Assembly: GCA_005883585.1 (NCBI GenBank)
Contig: VBFD01000128.1
Coordinates: forward strand, 62,001 to 126,000
Origin: UBA10449 sp005883585
GTDB taxonomy: Bacteria > Chloroflexota > Dormibacteria > Dormibacterales > Dormibacteraceae
Reading direction: 5' to 3'
DNA: 64,000 bases
Part shown: positions 24,910-34,498 of the stretch, piece after piece
How the letters are laid out: each line of letters begins with the position of its first letter
How positions within the stretch are numbered: position 1 is the stretch's first letter
Notes under the pieces: generated by a model
Databases searched by the model: none
Told to the model about the DNA's origin: nothing
The model's input: only the letters and a program-made list of their open reading frames with translations
Translations under genes and position numbers: made by a program

Positions 24910-25377
24910 GTGGCACAGTTACGCGCGCGTGTCTTGATGGTCGATGACGAGCCGGCGAATCTCCTCCTGCTCGAAGAGTTCCTTTCCGATACCGCGACTG
25001 AGGTTTGCAGCCTGACCGACCCTCGCGAGGTCGAGCAGGCATTCAAAGATTTCCAGCCGGATATCGTCCTGCTCGACCTGCATATGCCGGAGATCGACGG
25101 GCGGGAGATTCTCCGGCGGCTGCGAGGCGCCCGCGACAGCCTTGGCTTCCTTCCGGTGGTGGTTCTAACCGGCGATACCAGTCGCGCCGCTCGCAACAGC
25201 GCTTTTCTCCTCGGCGCCAACGATTTCCTGACCAAGCCGCTCGACCGGACCGAAGTCGTCCTGCGCATCCGCAACCTGCTGCGGACGCGCGAGCTATATG
25301 TCGAGCTGGCCGCGGCGAACGCGGCCCTGGAGCAAGACGGACAGGAGCCCCGCCAGGGCTTCGCCTCTTCGACCTGA
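24910..25377 (+). CDS. Single-domain response regulator
   Basis: This 155-residue CheY-like receiver has the acidic pocket VDDE (D12, D13), phospho-acceptor D56 in LLDLHMPEIDG, T87 in VLTGD and K109 in FLTKP. The tail RIRNLLRTRELYVELAAANAALEQ is the helical linker that in RpfG-type proteins leads to an HD-GYP or coiled-coil output. Here it ends after 20 further residues without an output domain. The GTG start at 24910 is the first in frame. No histidine kinase is adjacent. It may act by protein contact or be a shortened two-domain protein. Confidence 0.85.
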   Translation: MAQLRARVLMVDDEPANLLLLEEFLSDTATEVCSLTDPREVEQAFKDFQPDIVLLDLHMPEIDGREILRRLRGARDSLGFLPVVVLTGDTSRAARNSAFLLGANDFLTKPLDRTEVVLRIRNLLRTRELYVELAAANAALEQDGQEPRQGFASST

Positions 25378-25430
25378 GTCGACCGCGCTCCACTAAAGTG
25401 GATCACGCGCGCGCGAGGCATCATTACGGG

Positions 25431-26321
25431 ATGACGACCCCGCAGGGCGGAATCTTCGCCCTCGGAACCGCGTCGCACGCCTACCTCGAGCTCGACGCGG
25501 TTGCGGCCGATGCGGCGCCGAAATTGGTGACCGGTGTCGCTGCGCTGCGCGAGCCGCGCACCACGATGGGCGGCGTGAACCTCGTCGCCGGCTTCCGCCC
25601 CGAGCTCTGGCGTCAGGTCGTGCCCGACGACGCTCCCGCTAACGTTGTGGGCTTCAACGTCGACCTGCTCGGCGCGGGGGGCTATGTGATGCCGGCGTCG
25701 CAGCACGACGCGGTGATGTGGATCTCAGGCAGCGCATATGACGTCGTCTTCGACATGGCTCGCGAGGTGATTGCGACTCTCGGCGGGCTCGCGACGGTCG
25801 CGGAAGAGACATCGAGCTGGCCGTATCGTCATGACCGAGACCTGACCGGTTTCATCGATGGTACGGAGAACCCAACGCTGATCGATGCGCCGGGGATCGC
25901 GCTCATTCCTGACGGTAACCCTGGAGCCGGCGGCTCGATCCTGCTCCTTCAGAAATGGATGCACGACGTGACGTCGTGGGAGTCGCTGCCGCTGGAGCGA
26001 CAGCAGGACGTGATCGGGCGGACGAAGGACGACAGCGCCGAGCTCGAGAACAAGCCGCCGGACTCACATGTCGCGCGCACCGACCAGGACACGTTCGGCA
26101 AGGTGTTCCGGCGCAACATGCCGTACGGGACTGTGATGGACCACGGCACCATGTTCGTCGGCTTCAGCGCCGACCAGCAGCACCTGGCGAAGATGCTCGC
26201 AAGCATGGCCGGGTCGACCGATGGGGTTCGAGACGCACTCACGCTTTACACGCGACCCCTTACCGGCGCGTACTACTTCATCCCTTCGACCGACGTGCTG
26301 CGAAGGCTCAGCGGGTCGTAA
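25431..26321 (+). CDS. Dye-decolorizing (DyP-type) heme peroxidase
   Basis: This 296-residue DyP peroxidase has the hallmark GFIDGTENP (residues 140-148, catalytic D143), a proximal heme His at 213 (DSHVARTD) and the distal Arg in FGKVFRRNMPYG. The ATG at 25431 begins MTTPQGGIFALG, close to the family's usual start. It uses H2O2 to oxidise dyes, lignin-like phenolics or porphyrins. There is no Tat signal and no encapsulin-targeting tail, so it appears cytoplasmic. It stands between a receiver gene and convergent ftsH. Confidence 0.92.
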   Translation: MTTPQGGIFALGTASHAYLELDAVAADAAPKLVTGVAALREPRTTMGGVNLVAGFRPELWRQVVPDDAPANVVGFNVDLLGAGGYVMPASQHDAVMWISGSAYDVVFDMAREVIATLGGLATVAEETSSWPYRHDRDLTGFIDGTENPTLIDAPGIALIPDGNPGAGGSILLLQKWMHDVTSWESLPLERQQDVIGRTKDDSAELENKPPDSHVARTDQDTFGKVFRRNMPYGTVMDHGTMFVGFSADQQHLAKMLASMAGSTDGVRDALTLYTRPLTGAYYFIPSTDVLRRLSGS

Positions 26322-26330
26322 CTCGGCCGA

Positions 26331-28331
26331 TCAGGTGCTGCTCGCCGCCCCCGCCTTCAGCCCGGTCGCGGCGAGAATCTGCTCCTCCCCTAGAGAGTCC
26401 TCTTTCAGGAGGGCCTGCGCGAGCGCTTCCAGCTGCGGGCGGTGCTCAGTAAGAAGCTGTATCGCCTCCGCAAAGCATTCGTCGGCGATGCGCTTGACCT
26501 CGGTGTCGACGTCACGCGCTGTCGCCTCGCTGTAAGGCCGCGCGAGCCCGATGCCATCGCCACCGCCGTCCTCTCGAAACGCCAGCGGACCGATCTTCGG
26601 GCTCATCCCCCAATGCACCACCATCTCATGGGCGATCATCGTCACCTGCTGCAGGTCGTTGGCCGCGCCGGTCGACACAGAGCCGTAGACCACCTGCTCG
26701 GCGGCCCTGCCACCCAGAGCGCCCACGATTCGGCCTCGTACGTAGTCCTCGCCGTAGTTGAAGCGGTCGTCGACGGGCCGCGAGATGGTGACGCCGAGTG
26801 CTCCCCCGTGCGGAATGATCGTCACTTTGCGGACCGGGTCGGAGCCAGGGACAAGCAGACCGATCAGCGCATGTCCCGACTCGTGGTAGGCGATCCGTTC
26901 GCGATCAGCGGGCGTCAGCATCAGGTGCCGCTCGGTGCCGAGCAGGATCCGGTCGATGGCCTCGTAGAAATCCTCAGACGTCACCGTCGTCTCGCCCTTG
27001 CGAGCCGCACCCAGCGCAGCTTCGTTGGCCAGGTTGGCGAGGTCGGCGCCAACCAGTCCCGGGGTGGCGCCCGCGATAGCGTCGAGGTCGACCTCCGGGG
27101 CCAGTGGCACTTTCTTGGTGTGGATCTTCAGGATCTCGGCTCGGCCTCGGCGGTCGGGCGGCTGCAGGGTCACACGGCGGTCAAACCGACCCGGCCGCAG
27201 CAGGGCCGCATCGAGAACGTCAGCTCGGTTCGTGGCGGCGAGCACGATCACACCGTTCCCGGGCTCGAAGCCGTCCATCTCCGTGAGGATCTGGTTGAGC
27301 GTCTGCTCCTGCTCATCGTTGCCCCCGATGCGAAAACCAGAGCTGCGGCTGCGTCCGATGGCGTCGAGCTCGTCGATGAAGATGATCGCGGGCGCCGCCT
27401 GGCGCGCCTTGGTGAACAGGTCGCGTACGCGTGACGCGCCAACGCCGACGATCGCCTCCACGAACTCCGATGCGGACTGGCTGAAGAAGGGGACCTTCGC
27501 CTCCCCGGCCACGGCACGCGCGAGCAAGGTCTTGCCGGTGCCCGGAGGCCCGATGAGGAGGACCCCTTTGGGTACGGTGCCCCCAAGGCGCGTGTACTTC
27601 TGCGGCTCACGCAGGAAGTCGACGAGCTCCTCGAGCTCTTGCTTGACCTCATCGATCCCGGCGACGTCGGCGAACGTCGTCCCCGGCCGCTCCGGGTCGT
27701 AGAGCCGCGCCCGGCTCTGGCCGAATGCGCCGAGCAACCCGCCGGCGCCGCCGGCGTTGGCGGCGCGGCGAATCACGTACAGCACGGCCAGCACGATCAG
27801 CAGCGTCGGCCCGAAGCTCAGCAGCAGCGTCTCCCACAGAGGCGGCGGTGGGTTCTCCGGCTTGGCGTTGATCGTCACTCCGTGCTGCTCGAGGAGGGGC
27901 TCCAGGCTGTCGTCCGCGAACGAAGGCCGTTGGGTCGTGAAATGAGTGGCGCTGACCGAGCTGGAGGGCGATTCCTTGACCGGACTCTTGGTGACGCCGG
28001 TGATCGAATCGCCGGTGGTCGTGACGCTGACCACGTTCCCCGAGGCGACCTGCTGTTTGAAGACGTCGTACGGCAGCGTCACGGTGACCGGCTGGGCGGG
28101 CGCCAGCAGCACGTTGGTGATGAAGATGTTGGCGACCAGCAGGATGCCCAGCGTGATCCAGAAGCGCGTCGACCGGAACGGGTTCTGGGCGGCGGGCCTC
28201 ACCGGATTCGGGGCAGCGGGACTTGTGGGTGGCGGGCTGGACACCGGTGCTGATGGTATACGTCCCTGGGATACGCGCAAGGACGCCGGTATCGGACCGT
28301 TGGAAGGTTTGGCGAGCGGTATCGCAGGCAT
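26331..28331 (-). CDS. ftsH: ATP-dependent zinc metalloprotease FtsH
   Basis: This 666-residue membrane AAA+ protease has a proline-rich N-terminus, TM1 (FWITLGILLVANIFITNVLL), an extracytoplasmic domain and TM2 near LLSFGPTLLIVLAVLYVI. The AAA module has Walker A GPPGTGKT, Walker B IIFIDELDAIG and the second region of homology (ATNRADVLDAALLRPGRFDR). The zinc site is HESGH, with a further acidic ligand downstream. It degrades misassembled membrane proteins and short-lived regulators. The 57-residue proline-rich start before TM1 is long, so a later start is possible. It is divergent from the large repeat-protein gene across 31 bases. Confidence 0.95.
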   Translation of the reverse strand: MPAIPLAKPSNGPIPASLRVSQGRIPSAPVSSPPPTSPAAPNPVRPAAQNPFRSTRFWITLGILLVANIFITNVLLAPAQPVTVTLPYDVFKQQVASGNVVSVTTTGDSITGVTKSPVKESPSSSVSATHFTTQRPSFADDSLEPLLEQHGVTINAKPENPPPPLWETLLLSFGPTLLIVLAVLYVIRRAANAGGAGGLLGAFGQSRARLYDPERPGTTFADVAGIDEVKQELEELVDFLREPQKYTRLGGTVPKGVLLIGPPGTGKTLLARAVAGEAKVPFFSQSASEFVEAIVGVGASRVRDLFTKARQAAPAIIFIDELDAIGRSRSSGFRIGGNDEQEQTLNQILTEMDGFEPGNGVIVLAATNRADVLDAALLRPGRFDRRVTLQPPDRRGRAEILKIHTKKVPLAPEVDLDAIAGATPGLVGADLANLANEAALGAARKGETTVTSEDFYEAIDRILLGTERHLMLTPADRERIAYHESGHALIGLLVPGSDPVRKVTIIPHGGALGVTISRPVDDRFNYGEDYVRGRIVGALGGRAAEQVVYGSVSTGAANDLQQVTMIAHEMVVHWGMSPKIGPLAFREDGGGDGIGLARPYSEATARDVDTEVKRIADECFAEAIQLLTEHRPQLEALAQALLKEDSLGEEQILAATGLKAGAASST

Positions 28332-28362
28332 TCAGCCGCGACCGGCGCCGAAGAGTGGGGAC

Positions 28363-31300
28363 ATGCTGGTGACACCGCCACGCGTGCATCTCGGCCGGTT
28401 TTGGCAAAAGCCGGCTGCCGGGGGCCTTGTCGTCGCGAGTGCTCTCCTGCTGTTCGTTCTCAGCCCCGCGACCGCAATGGCCATGTCTCCGCAGGCTTCG
28501 AAGAGCGCGCCACAGGCCGCGGGTCAAGAGATCCCGGCGGCGGGTCATATCAAGGCCACGCTCCTGGCGCCCCAGTCGAAGCACGAGGCTCCACCCAAGC
28601 ACGCGAAACCTCTGCGCAGCATGAACCCGTCTGCGCTGAAGGAGGCCAAGCGCAAGGCCGACGCCGAAGCCGCACAGTCGGCGCCCGGCTCGCCGCCCAC
28701 CGCCCCTGCCGCGGCTCCGGCCGCGGCGCTCTTCAACGGGCTCAACCAGCCGGGACTCTCGGCGGCGGACGAGGGTTCCGGCGCGACCCCGCCCGACTCC
28801 ACCGGCGCGATCGGCCCCACGCGATACGTGGAGATGGTCAACCAGCTGGTGGGCGTTTACGACCGCAGCAACCTGGCCCTCCTGAGCAGCGAAGACCTGG
28901 CTACTTTTGTCGGCGCGCCGGTCGGCATCGCCACCACCGACCCCCAGATCCAGTGGGATCCCCAGGCCAACCGCTGGCTGTACGCAGAGATCGGCTTTGC
29001 CACCGGCAACAACATGCTCGTGTTCGGGTGGTCGAAGACGGCCGATCCGAGCGACCTGACCAATGGCTGGTGCCACTACGGCGTGGGCACTGGAAGCAGC
29101 CTCCAGGACTATCCGAAGCTCGGCCACGACGCGAACTTCCTGGTCGTGGGCACGAACGTCTACGACGACCGCACCGGGTCATTCCCGTTCGTCACCGCCA
29201 ACATCTGGGCGATACCCAAACCGGCGGCCAACGACTTCACGTGCAGCTCGCCGGTCACCGCCACCTACTTCGCGGATGCCACGCACGTCCTGAAGAACTC
29301 GGACGGCACTCTGGCCTTCACCCCGGTCCCCGCGAACTCCGCCGACAGCGTGGTCAACGACCCCATCTTCGGCGCCCACGACGCAACCCTCGCGCCCCAG
29401 AAGAAGGTGATGGAGTGGCACATGGAGTCCCATCCCAACCCGGTGCTGGTGGCGGACGGAGACATCAGCGTGGGAACGTTTGCGATTCCGCCCAGCATTC
29501 CCCAGCCGGGGACCGGCTACCTGATCGACAGCCTCGACGGCCGCCTCACGCAGGCGGTCGCCCACTTCGATCCCAGCGCGGGCGCGGAAGCGGTCTGGAC
29601 GCAGCAGACGATCGCGGGGTCGGGGCGCTCCGTCGTGCGTTGGTATGAGTTCCTACCAGCCTCGAGGTCCATATACCAGCAGGGTGTGCTTCAGAATTCG
29701 AGCGACTTCTACTTCAACGCCGCCATCTCGCCCACCTCAGCGGGCAACGAGGCGGCCATCTTCTACAACCGCGCGAGCTCGACGCTCCTCTCGAAGCTAG
29801 GCAGCCAGACTCGGACGGGCGCGACACCCCTGGGCCAGATGGATTCGGGCGAGCTGTCGCTTGGTTCGAGCATGGCCGCAAACCAGGAGAACGCGTTCTC
29901 GACCAACTGCACGCAGAATCCGTGCCGCTGGGGGGACTATTCGGGCGCGAGCCCCGACCCGGCGGCTACGCACGTGGTCTGGGGCAGCAACCAGCTGGAC
30001 GGCCCGGTGTTCTACGGATACGCACAGTGGTTCACGCAGAACTTCGCCGTCAGCACCGTGCCGCCCGTTCCGGACTTCAGCCTTACGGTCTCGCCTGTCA
30101 GCCAGACCGTCCTGGTGGGTGCCGGCACGAGTTTCACGGTGAACATCGCTGCGGTCAACGGGTTCACCAGCGCCGTCAGCTTGAGCGTCAGCGGTCTGCC
30201 CACCGGTGCCGCCGGCGCCTTCAGTCCCAACCCGGCGCCAGGCGCGACATCGACGCTCAGCGTCACGACCGGATCCAGCACGCCGACCGGCACCTATCCG
30301 CTGACCATAACCGGCTCGGGCGGCGGCCTATCGCGAACCGCGGCCGCAACGCTCGTCGTCAAAGTCCCGCCGCCTGATTTCTCCATGAGCGTCTCGCCGA
30401 GCAGCCAGACCATCAACCAGGGTGGCGGCACCAGCTACTCGATCACCATCACGCCGCTGGCCGGTTTCAACGGCGCGGTCAGCCTGAGCGCCGGCGGCCT
30501 TCCCTCGGGTTCGACGGCGGTCTTCAGCCCCAACCCCGCGTCCGCGTCATCGACCTTGGCCGTCACCACCGCCTCGGGCGCGCAGCCCGGCTACTACACG
30601 TTGACGGTGACCGGGACCAGCGGCAGTCTCACCAGGACAGCTAGCGCCACGCTGGCGGTGAACGGGCCGGCGCCATGCGCGTCGGCGAGCATCTCGCCGG
30701 CGAGCACCACGCAGGGGCTTGGGTCGACGGTGAGTTTCGTCGCCAGCTCGGCGATCTGTTCCAAACCGCAGTACCAGTACTGGGTTCAGTACCTGGACGG
30801 GAGCTGGAACATGCTGCGGGCCTTCAGCATCGACCCGACATGGGCGTGGAACACGTCCGGTCTGGCGCCTGGCACCTACACGGTCCACGTGTGGGCGAAC
30901 CAGGTCGGTGACTCGACTGCGCTCGGCGAGGCGATCGGCTCGAGCTCGGTGACGTTGAACGGCGGCTGCACCTCGGCTGCGATCAGCCCCGCTTCGACCA
31001 CGGCATCGACCGGGGGCATCGTCAACTTCACCGCCACCTCCGGCGGCTGCTCCAACCCTCAGTACCAGTACTGGGTGCAGTACCTGGACGGCAGCTGGAA
31101 CATGCTGCGAGCCTTCAGCACCGACCCGACCTGGGCGTGGAACACGTCCGGTCGGGCGCCCGGCACGTACACCGTCCATGTCTGGGCCAACCAGGTCGGA
31201 GCCTCGACAGCGCTCGGTGAGGCGATCGGCTCGAGCACGGTGACGTTGAACGGCGGCTGCACCTCGGCTGCGATCAGCCCGGCTTCGACCACGGCATCGA

Positions 31301-32421
31301 CCGGGGGCATCGTCAACTTCACCGCCAGCTCGGGCGGGTGCTCCAATCCGCAGTATCAGTACTGGGTCCAGTACCTGGACGGCAGCTGGAACATGCTGCG
31401 CGCTTTCAGCACCGATCCGACCTGGGCTTGGAACACCTCCGGTCGGGCGCCCGGCACCTACACGGTCCACGTGTGGGCGAACCAGGTCGGTGACTCGACC
31501 GCGCTCGGCGAAGCGATCGGCTCCAGCACGGTCACGCTCACAGGCGGCTGCACGTCGGCCTCGATCGCGGCGAGCCCGATGACGCCGCAGCCGGTCGGTT
31601 CGGTGTTCAAGTTCACCGCCAGCTCGAGTGGCTGCTCCAACCCGCAGTACCAGTACTGGGTGCAGTACCTCGATGGCAGCTGGAACATGCTGCGCGCCTT
31701 CAGCACCGACCCGACGTGGAGCTGGAACACAGCAGGGCTCGCGCCGGGCACCTACAACGTCCACGTATGGGCGAACCAGGTCGGAGACTCGACTGCCCTG
31801 GGCGAGGCGATCGGCGCGACCACTGCCACCTTGACCGGCGCATGCGTTTCAGCTTCCATCGCCACGAGCCCGAGCACGACCATGCTCGTCACCTCGACGT
31901 TTACGTTCACAGCCACCTCGAGCGGATGCTCCAACCCGCAGTACCAGTACTGGGTGCAGTACCTGGATGGGAGCTGGAACATGCTGCGGGCGTTCAGCAC
32001 GAGTCCGACCTGGAGCTGGAGCACGGCCGGGATGAAGCCGGGCGCCTACGCGGTCCATGTGTGGGCCAACCAGGTGGGCGACTCGACAGCTCTCGGTGAG
32101 GCCATCGGCGCCACCTCCGTCACGCTTACGGGCTGCTCATCCGCTTCCCTCACGCCGTCCACGGGCTCCGTTGCCGCGGGCACGACGGTCACCTTCACGG
32201 CCTCGTCCACCGGCTGTCCGAACCCGATCTACGAGTTCTGGCTGCAGGACACGAGCGGCAGCTGGAACATCATGCAGGGCTTCAGTACGTCGAACACGTG
32301 GCAGTGGAACACGACAGCTCTGCCCAAAGGCACTTACAACATCCACGTTTGGGCCAACCAGCAGGGCGCGGACACCTCCGCCTTCGATGGCAACGGCGCC
32401 TCGACGTTCACCCTGACCTGA
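28363..32421 (+). CDS. Large secreted multidomain repeat protein
   Basis: 1352 residues. A signal peptide (hydrophobic core LVVASALLLFVLSPATAMA) is followed by an Ala/Pro-rich stretch to about residue 125. A domain of about 440 residues then carries GATPPDSTGAIGPTRYVEMVN, IQWDPQANRWLYAE and WGDYSGASPDPA, a pattern of exported beta-propeller-like proteins. Next come two Ig-like repeats (about 571-668 and 672-769, each starting P-D-F-S). Six repeats of about 97 residues run from residue 772 to the end, each with two Cys that could form a disulfide and the core NPQYQYWVQYLDGSW. It is probably a surface or matrix adhesin, or a binding protein. The longer frame upstream of 28363 is the complement of ftsH and not coding. 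Confidence 0.85.
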   Translation: MLVTPPRVHLGRFWQKPAAGGLVVASALLLFVLSPATAMAMSPQASKSAPQAAGQEIPAAGHIKATLLAPQSKHEAPPKHAKPLRSMNPSALKEAKRKADAEAAQSAPGSPPTAPAAAPAAALFNGLNQPGLSAADEGSGATPPDSTGAIGPTRYVEMVNQLVGVYDRSNLALLSSEDLATFVGAPVGIATTDPQIQWDPQANRWLYAEIGFATGNNMLVFGWSKTADPSDLTNGWCHYGVGTGSSLQDYPKLGHDANFLVVGTNVYDDRTGSFPFVTANIWAIPKPAANDFTCSSPVTATYFADATHVLKNSDGTLAFTPVPANSADSVVNDPIFGAHDATLAPQKKVMEWHMESHPNPVLVADGDISVGTFAIPPSIPQPGTGYLIDSLDGRLTQAVAHFDPSAGAEAVWTQQTIAGSGRSVVRWYEFLPASRSIYQQGVLQNSSDFYFNAAISPTSAGNEAAIFYNRASSTLLSKLGSQTRTGATPLGQMDSGELSLGSSMAANQENAFSTNCTQNPCRWGDYSGASPDPAATHVVWGSNQLDGPVFYGYAQWFTQNFAVSTVPPVPDFSLTVSPVSQTVLVGAGTSFTVNIAAVNGFTSAVSLSVSGLPTGAAGAFSPNPAPGATSTLSVTTGSSTPTGTYPLTITGSGGGLSRTAAATLVVKVPPPDFSMSVSPSSQTINQGGGTSYSITITPLAGFNGAVSLSAGGLPSGSTAVFSPNPASASSTLAVTTASGAQPGYYTLTVTGTSGSLTRTASATLAVNGPAPCASASISPASTTQGLGSTVSFVASSAICSKPQYQYWVQYLDGSWNMLRAFSIDPTWAWNTSGLAPGTYTVHVWANQVGDSTALGEAIGSSSVTLNGGCTSAAISPASTTASTGGIVNFTATSGGCSNPQYQYWVQYLDGSWNMLRAFSTDPTWAWNTSGRAPGTYTVHVWANQVGASTALGEAIGSSTVTLNGGCTSAAISPASTTASTGGIVNFTASSGGCSNPQYQYWVQYLDGSWNMLRAFSTDPTWAWNTSGRAPGTYTVHVWANQVGDSTALGEAIGSSTVTLTGGCTSASIAASPMTPQPVGSVFKFTASSSGCSNPQYQYWVQYLDGSWNMLRAFSTDPTWSWNTAGLAPGTYNVHVWANQVGDSTALGEAIGATTATLTGACVSASIATSPSTTMLVTSTFTFTATSSGCSNPQYQYWVQYLDGSWNMLRAFSTSPTWSWSTAGMKPGAYAVHVWANQVGDSTALGEAIGATSVTLTGCSSASLTPSTGSVAAGTTVTFTASSTGCPNPIYEFWLQDTSGSWNIMQGFSTSNTWQWNTTALPKGTYNIHVWANQQGADTSAFDGNGASTFTLT
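30676..32421 (+). repeat. Six tandem 291-294-bp coding repeats
   Basis: Units begin at the first Cys codon at 30676, 30967, 31258, 31549, 31843 and 32134. Spacing is 291, 291, 291, 294 and 291 bases. Units 2 and 3 are nearly identical at both DNA and protein level, units 1, 4 and 5 are close and unit 6 has diverged. This indicates recent duplication or conversion within the array, and a risk of miscounted copies in the assembly. Confidence 0.95.
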
Positions 32422-32914
32422 CGGCAGCGGTCTCCTTCGACCCGATCCCGACCAGCAGCAGCCACGCGCCGGTCACCATGAAGATGAACGACGACATCAT
32501 GCCCAGGCCGACCGCGTAAAGGCCCCATGCGCTGCCGAAGAAAAGGACGACGGCGCCGGCCTGCTCCAGCACCAGGCAGGCAAAGCTGCCAAGAGCCCGC
32601 AGCAGCACCATGCGGTCGGCGCTGTTCGCGGCCGACCGGATGCTGGAGTACAGGATGAACTCGACGACCAGGAGCACGCCGATCAGCTCGACGGCAACCG
32701 CCTGGTTGTTCTGACCGCCCATCAGCACGAGCGCGCAGCGGATGAAGACCGCCGTCAATCCGGCGAGGATCGATCGCGCCCGATGCCGGTGAACGGGATC
32801 CTGCGTGATCTCCTCGAGGTGCAGCGTCATCGCCACGAACACGAGCCCGGTGAGAGCTGCCGCGCCCGCGCCGACCGTCATGAAGTAGTCGTGCCATGAG
32901 CTGAGGGCCGCCAT
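32408..32914 (-). CDS. Small polytopic membrane protein
   Basis: This 168-residue hydrophobic protein has about five membrane segments: near residues 12-30 (GAGAAALTGLVFVAMTLHL), 48-65, 72-90, 104-123 and 132-155. I do not recognise a named family or active site. A similar architecture, starting with W-H-D-Y-F and an early G-A-A-A-L-T-G helix, is common among uncharacterised high-GC bacterial membrane proteins. Its end overlaps the convergent repeat-protein gene by 14 bases. Function unknown. Confidence 0.75.
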   Translation of the reverse strand: MAALSSWHDYFMTVGAGAAALTGLVFVAMTLHLEEITQDPVHRHRARSILAGLTAVFIRCALVLMGGQNNQAVAVELIGVLLVVEFILYSSIRSAANSADRMVLLRALGSFACLVLEQAGAVVLFFGSAWGLYAVGLGMMSSFIFMVTGAWLLLVGIGSKETAAVRSG

Positions 32915-32995
32915 CTACGTCTTCACCGGCAGCGCTCGGTCTGAAACCGTGGCGTCGGCGCCCACGGCGGGAACCGTACTACCTCATCAACAAGC

Positions 32996-33838
32996 GTGCT
33001 GCGTCACGATCGCAGAACCCAAACTTATGGAGTGCCGGCCTTCACCTGCGTCGCGTGCGGGACACAGTTCGAAGCGAGCGATCAGCCGCCTGCCGGATGC
33101 CCGATCTGCGAGGACTACCGGCAGCCGGTTCGCCGCGAGGGCCAGGCCTGGACGTCGGTGGAAGAGCTTCGATCCGAGCACACGAACGAGGTCAGGGAGG
33201 TCGAGCCCGGACTCATCGGCATCGGCACAAGCCCACGCTTCGCCATCGGGCAGCGCGCCCTGCTGATCCAGAATGACCGCGGTAACGTGCTCTGGGACTG
33301 CGTCAGCCTGCTCGACGCCCCCACCGCCGCGCGCATCAAAGACCTGGGTGGAGTTCGGCACATCGCCATCTCCCACCCGCATTACTACTCATCGATGGTG
33401 GATTGGGCGCGCGAGTTCGGCGCGACCATCCACCTGGCCGCCGCCGACCGCGAGTGGGTGATGCGACCCGATCCGTCGATCAGCTTCTGGAGTGGATCGC
33501 TCGAGCCTGTGCCCGGCGTGAAGATCATTCAGACGGGTGGGCACTTCGAGGGCGCGGCGGTGCTGAACTGGAACGGCGCTCTGCTCACCGGCGACATCAT
33601 CTACGTGCTTCCCGGCCGAGATCCGAGAGTCAGCTTCATGCGCAGCTATCCCATGCTCCTGCCGCTTCCCGAGCGTCTCCTCGACGGGTTGGTGAGAGCG
33701 ATCGAAGGCCTCGAGTACGACCGGATCTATGGCGCTTGGTGGGACAGCGTCGTCGCCCGGAACGCGAAGGATGTCGTGCGCAAGTCGGCCGAGCTGTATC
33801 GGAGATGGCTTGTCGGAACCGGGGCGGCGGACGATTGA
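32996..33838 (+). CDS. Metallo-beta-lactamase-fold protein with N-terminal zinc-knuckle
   Basis: About 280 residues. The N-terminus has a rubredoxin-like knuckle, CVACGTQF and CPICEDY (two CxxC). The rest is a metallo-beta-lactamase fold: LLIQNDRGNVLWDC, the metal loop ISHPHYYSSM in place of HxHxDH, GGHFEGAAVL and LLTGDIIYVLPG. The altered loop keeps two His but lacks the Asp-His pair, so metal binding may be reduced to one ion or lost. The GTG at 32996 is the first start, but a GTG at 33032 just before the knuckle is possible. Relatives are annotated only as hydrolase/glyoxylase-like; substrate unknown. Confidence 0.78.
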   Translation: MLRHDRRTQTYGVPAFTCVACGTQFEASDQPPAGCPICEDYRQPVRREGQAWTSVEELRSEHTNEVREVEPGLIGIGTSPRFAIGQRALLIQNDRGNVLWDCVSLLDAPTAARIKDLGGVRHIAISHPHYYSSMVDWAREFGATIHLAAADREWVMRPDPSISFWSGSLEPVPGVKIIQTGGHFEGAAVLNWNGALLTGDIIYVLPGRDPRVSFMRSYPMLLPLPERLLDGLVRAIEGLEYDRIYGAWWDSVVARNAKDVVRKSAELYRRWLVGTGAADD

Positions 33839-33868
33839 CGCCCGCCGCCCTTGGATTTCTCTAAGAGA

Positions 33869-34396
33869 TCAGTCTCCCTCCGACCTCACGGCACCGCGGA
33901 TCTCCCCGCCCGGAAAGTTGCTCGTGTGGATGTTCACGTAGGCGTCGCCGGCGGCGATGATGGCCAGCGCTCCCGCGAAGTCGCCGGCAGCCAGGTTCTG
34001 GGTTGGCACGGGCGCCACAATATCCGAGGCGGTAACGCTTCTCGAGACCGTGCCACCGTCGGGGGGACAGGTGGGCGTCCCGGCGGGGCCGGGCGCGCTA
34101 GTAGACCCACACAACCAGAGGAAGATGCCGCCGTTGACCGCCGGCTGGCCGAAGTGGATGTGGGCCATGAAGGCCGGGCTGGACAGCTTCGTGTAGGTGA
34201 GCGTGTAGGAGAGCGTCAACCCGGTCACCGTGGCCTCGAAGTGGCCGGTGCTCGGGCTGAGCTTCGGCGTGACCTCCTGGAAGCCGCTCAGCTTCGCGTG
34301 CATCGACAGGGTCGCTTCATCGGCGCTCGTAGCCGCGACCGTCAATCCGAGGACGGCGACCACGGCGGCAGCTCGCAAGATCCATCTCAGTGTCAT
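33869..34396 (-). CDS. Secreted CHRD-domain protein
   Basis: 175 residues with a signal peptide (LRWILRAAAVVAVLGLTVAATSA) followed by one CHRD domain: LSGFQEVTPKLSPSTGHFEATVTG, FMAHIHFGQPAVNGGIFLWLC and the typical end DAYVNIHTSNFPGGEIRGAV. Bacterial CHRD proteins are extracellular and of unclear function. The ATG at 34396 is preceded by a G-rich site seven bases upstream; the longer frame above it covers intergenic sequence. It is divergent from the DUF6457-like gene. Confidence 0.9.
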   Translation of the reverse strand: MTLRWILRAAAVVAVLGLTVAATSADEATLSMHAKLSGFQEVTPKLSPSTGHFEATVTGLTLSYTLTYTKLSSPAFMAHIHFGQPAVNGGIFLWLCGSTSAPGPAGTPTCPPDGGTVSRSVTASDIVAPVPTQNLAAGDFAGALAIIAAGDAYVNIHTSNFPGGEIRGAVRSEGD

Positions 34397-34498
34397 CTGA
34401 GTACCCCCACGTTTTGGTTCGGCTGGCGCTTGCTCTACAGTCTCGCCGAGCCGGCCCGATGTCAAGAAACGAATTGCGCGGCGTGTTATAGGTGACGC

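Noticed and set aside
24910..25377. Receiver protein as another internally deleted gene (lost HD-GYP output)
   Set aside because: Single-domain receivers with a helical tail are common, and no remnant of an output domain follows, so truncation cannot be shown.
30547..31764. 405-codon minus-strand frame with internal repeats
   Set aside because: It is the complement of the repeat array of the secreted protein, so its repetitiveness is inherited.
30676..32421. Regular DNA repeats as a possible CRISPR array
   Set aside because: The period of 291-294 bases is coding and in frame throughout; there are no short repeats with unique spacers.
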